5,979 nucleotides of DNA from Planctomycetaceae bacterium UBA6163 (GTDB lineage Bacteria > Planctomycetota > Planctomycetia > Pirellulales > Pirellulaceae): positions 1,800 to 7,778 of the forward strand of contig DIUH01000452.1 in the NCBI GenBank assembly GCA_002428205.1, in the 5' to 3' direction. The position numbers and the translations under genes are program-made. The notes under the pieces were generated by a model. That model was given only the letters and a program-made list of their open reading frames with translations. It did not search any database and was not told the origin of the DNA. Shown here in pieces: positions 4,822 to 5,979 of the stretch; within the stretch, counting starts at the first letter, position 1; every line of letters begins with the position of its first letter.

Positions 4822-5979
4822 TTACCCGAACCAATCGTGAATGACTTCGCCGTGAACGTCCGTCAGACGGAATTGACGGCCCTGATATTTGAACGTCAAC
4901 CGTGTGTGGTCGATCCCGAGTGCGTGCATGATGGTCGCCTGCAAATCATGAACGTGAACTGGCGACTCGGTGATGTTGTAACCAAACGGATCGGTTTCAC
5001 CATAAACGCGGCCGCCGGCGATCCCGCCGCCTGCCATCCACATGCTGAAACATCGTGGATGGTGATCGCGACCAAATGCGTTGGCCGTTAATGGCCCTTG
5101 GCAATAATTAGTTCGACCAAACTCACCACCCCAAATGACCAGGGTATCGTCCAACATCCCACGTTGTTTCAGGTCTTGTACCAGCGCCGCGGCCGGTTGA
5201 TCGGTCTCTTTACATTTCCCGGGCAATTGACCGGGCAGGCCACCATGGTGGTCCCAGTCTTGGTGGAACAGTTGAATGAATCGCACGCCACGTTCAGCCA
5301 AACGCCTCGCTTGAATACAGTTCGCGGCGAATGTTCCTGGCGTTTTGGCGTCGGGACCATACAGTTCGAGAATCGACTCGGGTTCATCCGACAAATCGGT
5401 CGCTTCGGGTATCGAGGCTTGCATGCGATAAGCCATCTCGTGCTGGGCGATCCGCGCTTCGATCAGCGGATCGGCCCCATCAGCCATCGCCAATTGGTGA
5501 AGCTTGGTTAACGTTTGCAACTCGTCGCCTCGCGCCGCGGCATCGATTCCCGGTGGATTGTTCAAATACAAAACCGGGTCGGCTTCGCTGCGAAAACGAA
5601 CCGCTTGGTGACGCGATGGCAAGAAGCCGTTGCCCCAATACCGAGAAACGAGCGGTTGGCCACCTTTGCCTTTGGTGACCATCACCACATAAGCGGGCAA
5701 GTCCGCACTCTCGCTGCCCAGTCCGTAATCAATCCAAGCTCCCATGCTTGGGCGACCTGGAAACTGTGACCCGGTTTGCAAGAAAGTAACGCCTGGGCCG
5801 TGATTGATCGCATCAGTATGCAACGATCGAATGATGCAAAGATCGTCCGCGATCTTTGCGGTATAAGGCAATAGTTCGGTGATCCAAGCGCCGGCTTGCC
5901 CGTGCTGAGTGAATTTAAATGGAGAACCGGCCAGTGGAAGCGTCGCTTGATTCCCGCTCATCGCCGTCAATCGTTGTCC
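4822..5979 (-). CDS. DUF1501 protein, N-terminus cut by window edge
   Basis: The frame is open to the right edge; 385 codons remain before the TAA at 4822-4824. This is a DUF1501 protein, a family placed in the alkaline phosphatase-like clan, exported in many planctomycetes and of unproven function. Numbering from the edge, HGQAGAWITELLP (26-38) and GRPSMGAWIDYGLGSE (75-90) are typical of the family. Possible metal-site motifs are WDHHG (242-246), GGEFGRT (284-290) and GRDHHP (303-308). The C-terminal segment (HDLQATIMHALGIDH, 344-358, and LTDVHGEVI) is the usual family ending. The TTG at 5968-5970 is not a credible start, because family-like sequence continues through it to the edge. Full-length members are about 450-490 residues, so roughly 70-100, including a signal sequence, are missing. 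These genes often follow a DUF1549/DUF1553 cytochrome-type gene, which would lie beyond the right edge. The gene is convergent with the AraC regulator and is probably not part of that operon. Confidence 0.9.
   Translation of the reverse strand, partial: GQRLTAMSGNQATLPLAGSPFKFTQHGQAGAWITELLPYTAKIADDLCIIRSLHTDAINHGPGVTFLQTGSQFPGRPSMGAWIDYGLGSESADLPAYVVMVTKGKGGQPLVSRYWGNGFLPSRHQAVRFRSEADPVLYLNNPPGIDAAARGDELQTLTKLHQLAMADGADPLIEARIAQHEMAYRMQASIPEATDLSDEPESILELYGPDAKTPGTFAANCIQARRLAERGVRFIQLFHQDWDHHGGLPGQLPGKCKETDQPAAALVQDLKQRGMLDDTLVIWGGEFGRTNYCQGPLTANAFGRDHHPRCFSMWMAGGGIAGGRVYGETDPFGYNITESPVHVHDLQATIMHALGIDHTRLTFKYQGRQFRLTDVHGEVIHDWFG

Noticed and set aside
5098..5511. 137-residue plus-strand ORF inside the DUF1501 gene
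   Set aside because: It is antisense to a conserved protein, and its sequence looks like a reading of the complementary strand.
5968..5970. TTG at 5968-5970 as the DUF1501 start
   Set aside because: The frame stays open to the window edge, and the residues around it read like the interior of a DUF1501 protein, which needs roughly 70-100 more residues.
1..5979. tRNA, rRNA, CRISPR array, insertion sequence with transposase, riboswitch
   Set aside because: No cloverleaf, spaced direct repeats, transposase motif or known aptamer core was seen in the few intergenic stretches.

Overview
The window looks like chromosomal DNA from a planctomycete, probably of the Pirellulales/Rhodopirellula type. 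This rests on protein families rather than a marker gene: a DUF1501 protein of the kind expanded in planctomycetes, two exported DUF1593 (nucleoside hydrolase-like) proteins, weakly conserved ribosome-binding sites, and long palindromic elements placed just after stop codons. Base composition is moderate (roughly 50% GC by eye, not computed). No rRNA, tRNA, CRISPR array, transposase gene or phage gene was seen.

Layout from left to right. (1) 1-1232, minus: an exported DUF1593 protein that loses its C-terminal end at the left window edge. (2) 1229-2161, minus: a complete ribokinase whose stop codon overlaps the start of gene 1 in an ATGA. (3) 2162-2235: a 74-nt gap filled by a perfect 23-bp hairpin. 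(4) 2236-3495, minus: a second exported DUF1593 protein of different architecture. (5) 3496-3705: a divergent promoter region with a perfect 17-bp dyad next to a TTGACA hexamer. (6) 3706-4551, plus: an AraC-family regulator resembling MelR. (7) 4552-4821: a convergent intergenic region with a large imperfect palindrome and a possible fossil of a gene start. (8) 4822-5979, minus: a DUF1501 protein that loses its N-terminal end at the right window edge.

Genes 4, 2 and 1 are read in that order and look like one leftward operon, with the AraC regulator divergent from it. The simplest reading is a small catabolic unit. Two exported nucleoside-hydrolase-fold enzymes would release ribose or a similar sugar outside the cytoplasm, ribokinase would phosphorylate the imported sugar, and the AraC protein would sense the substrate. 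No transporter is visible here. The enzymatic role of DUF1593 proteins is inferred from fold and motif, so the pathway is a hypothesis. The DUF1501 gene is convergent with the regulator and is probably a separate unit, with its usual cytochrome/DUF1549-DUF1553 partner expected beyond the right edge.
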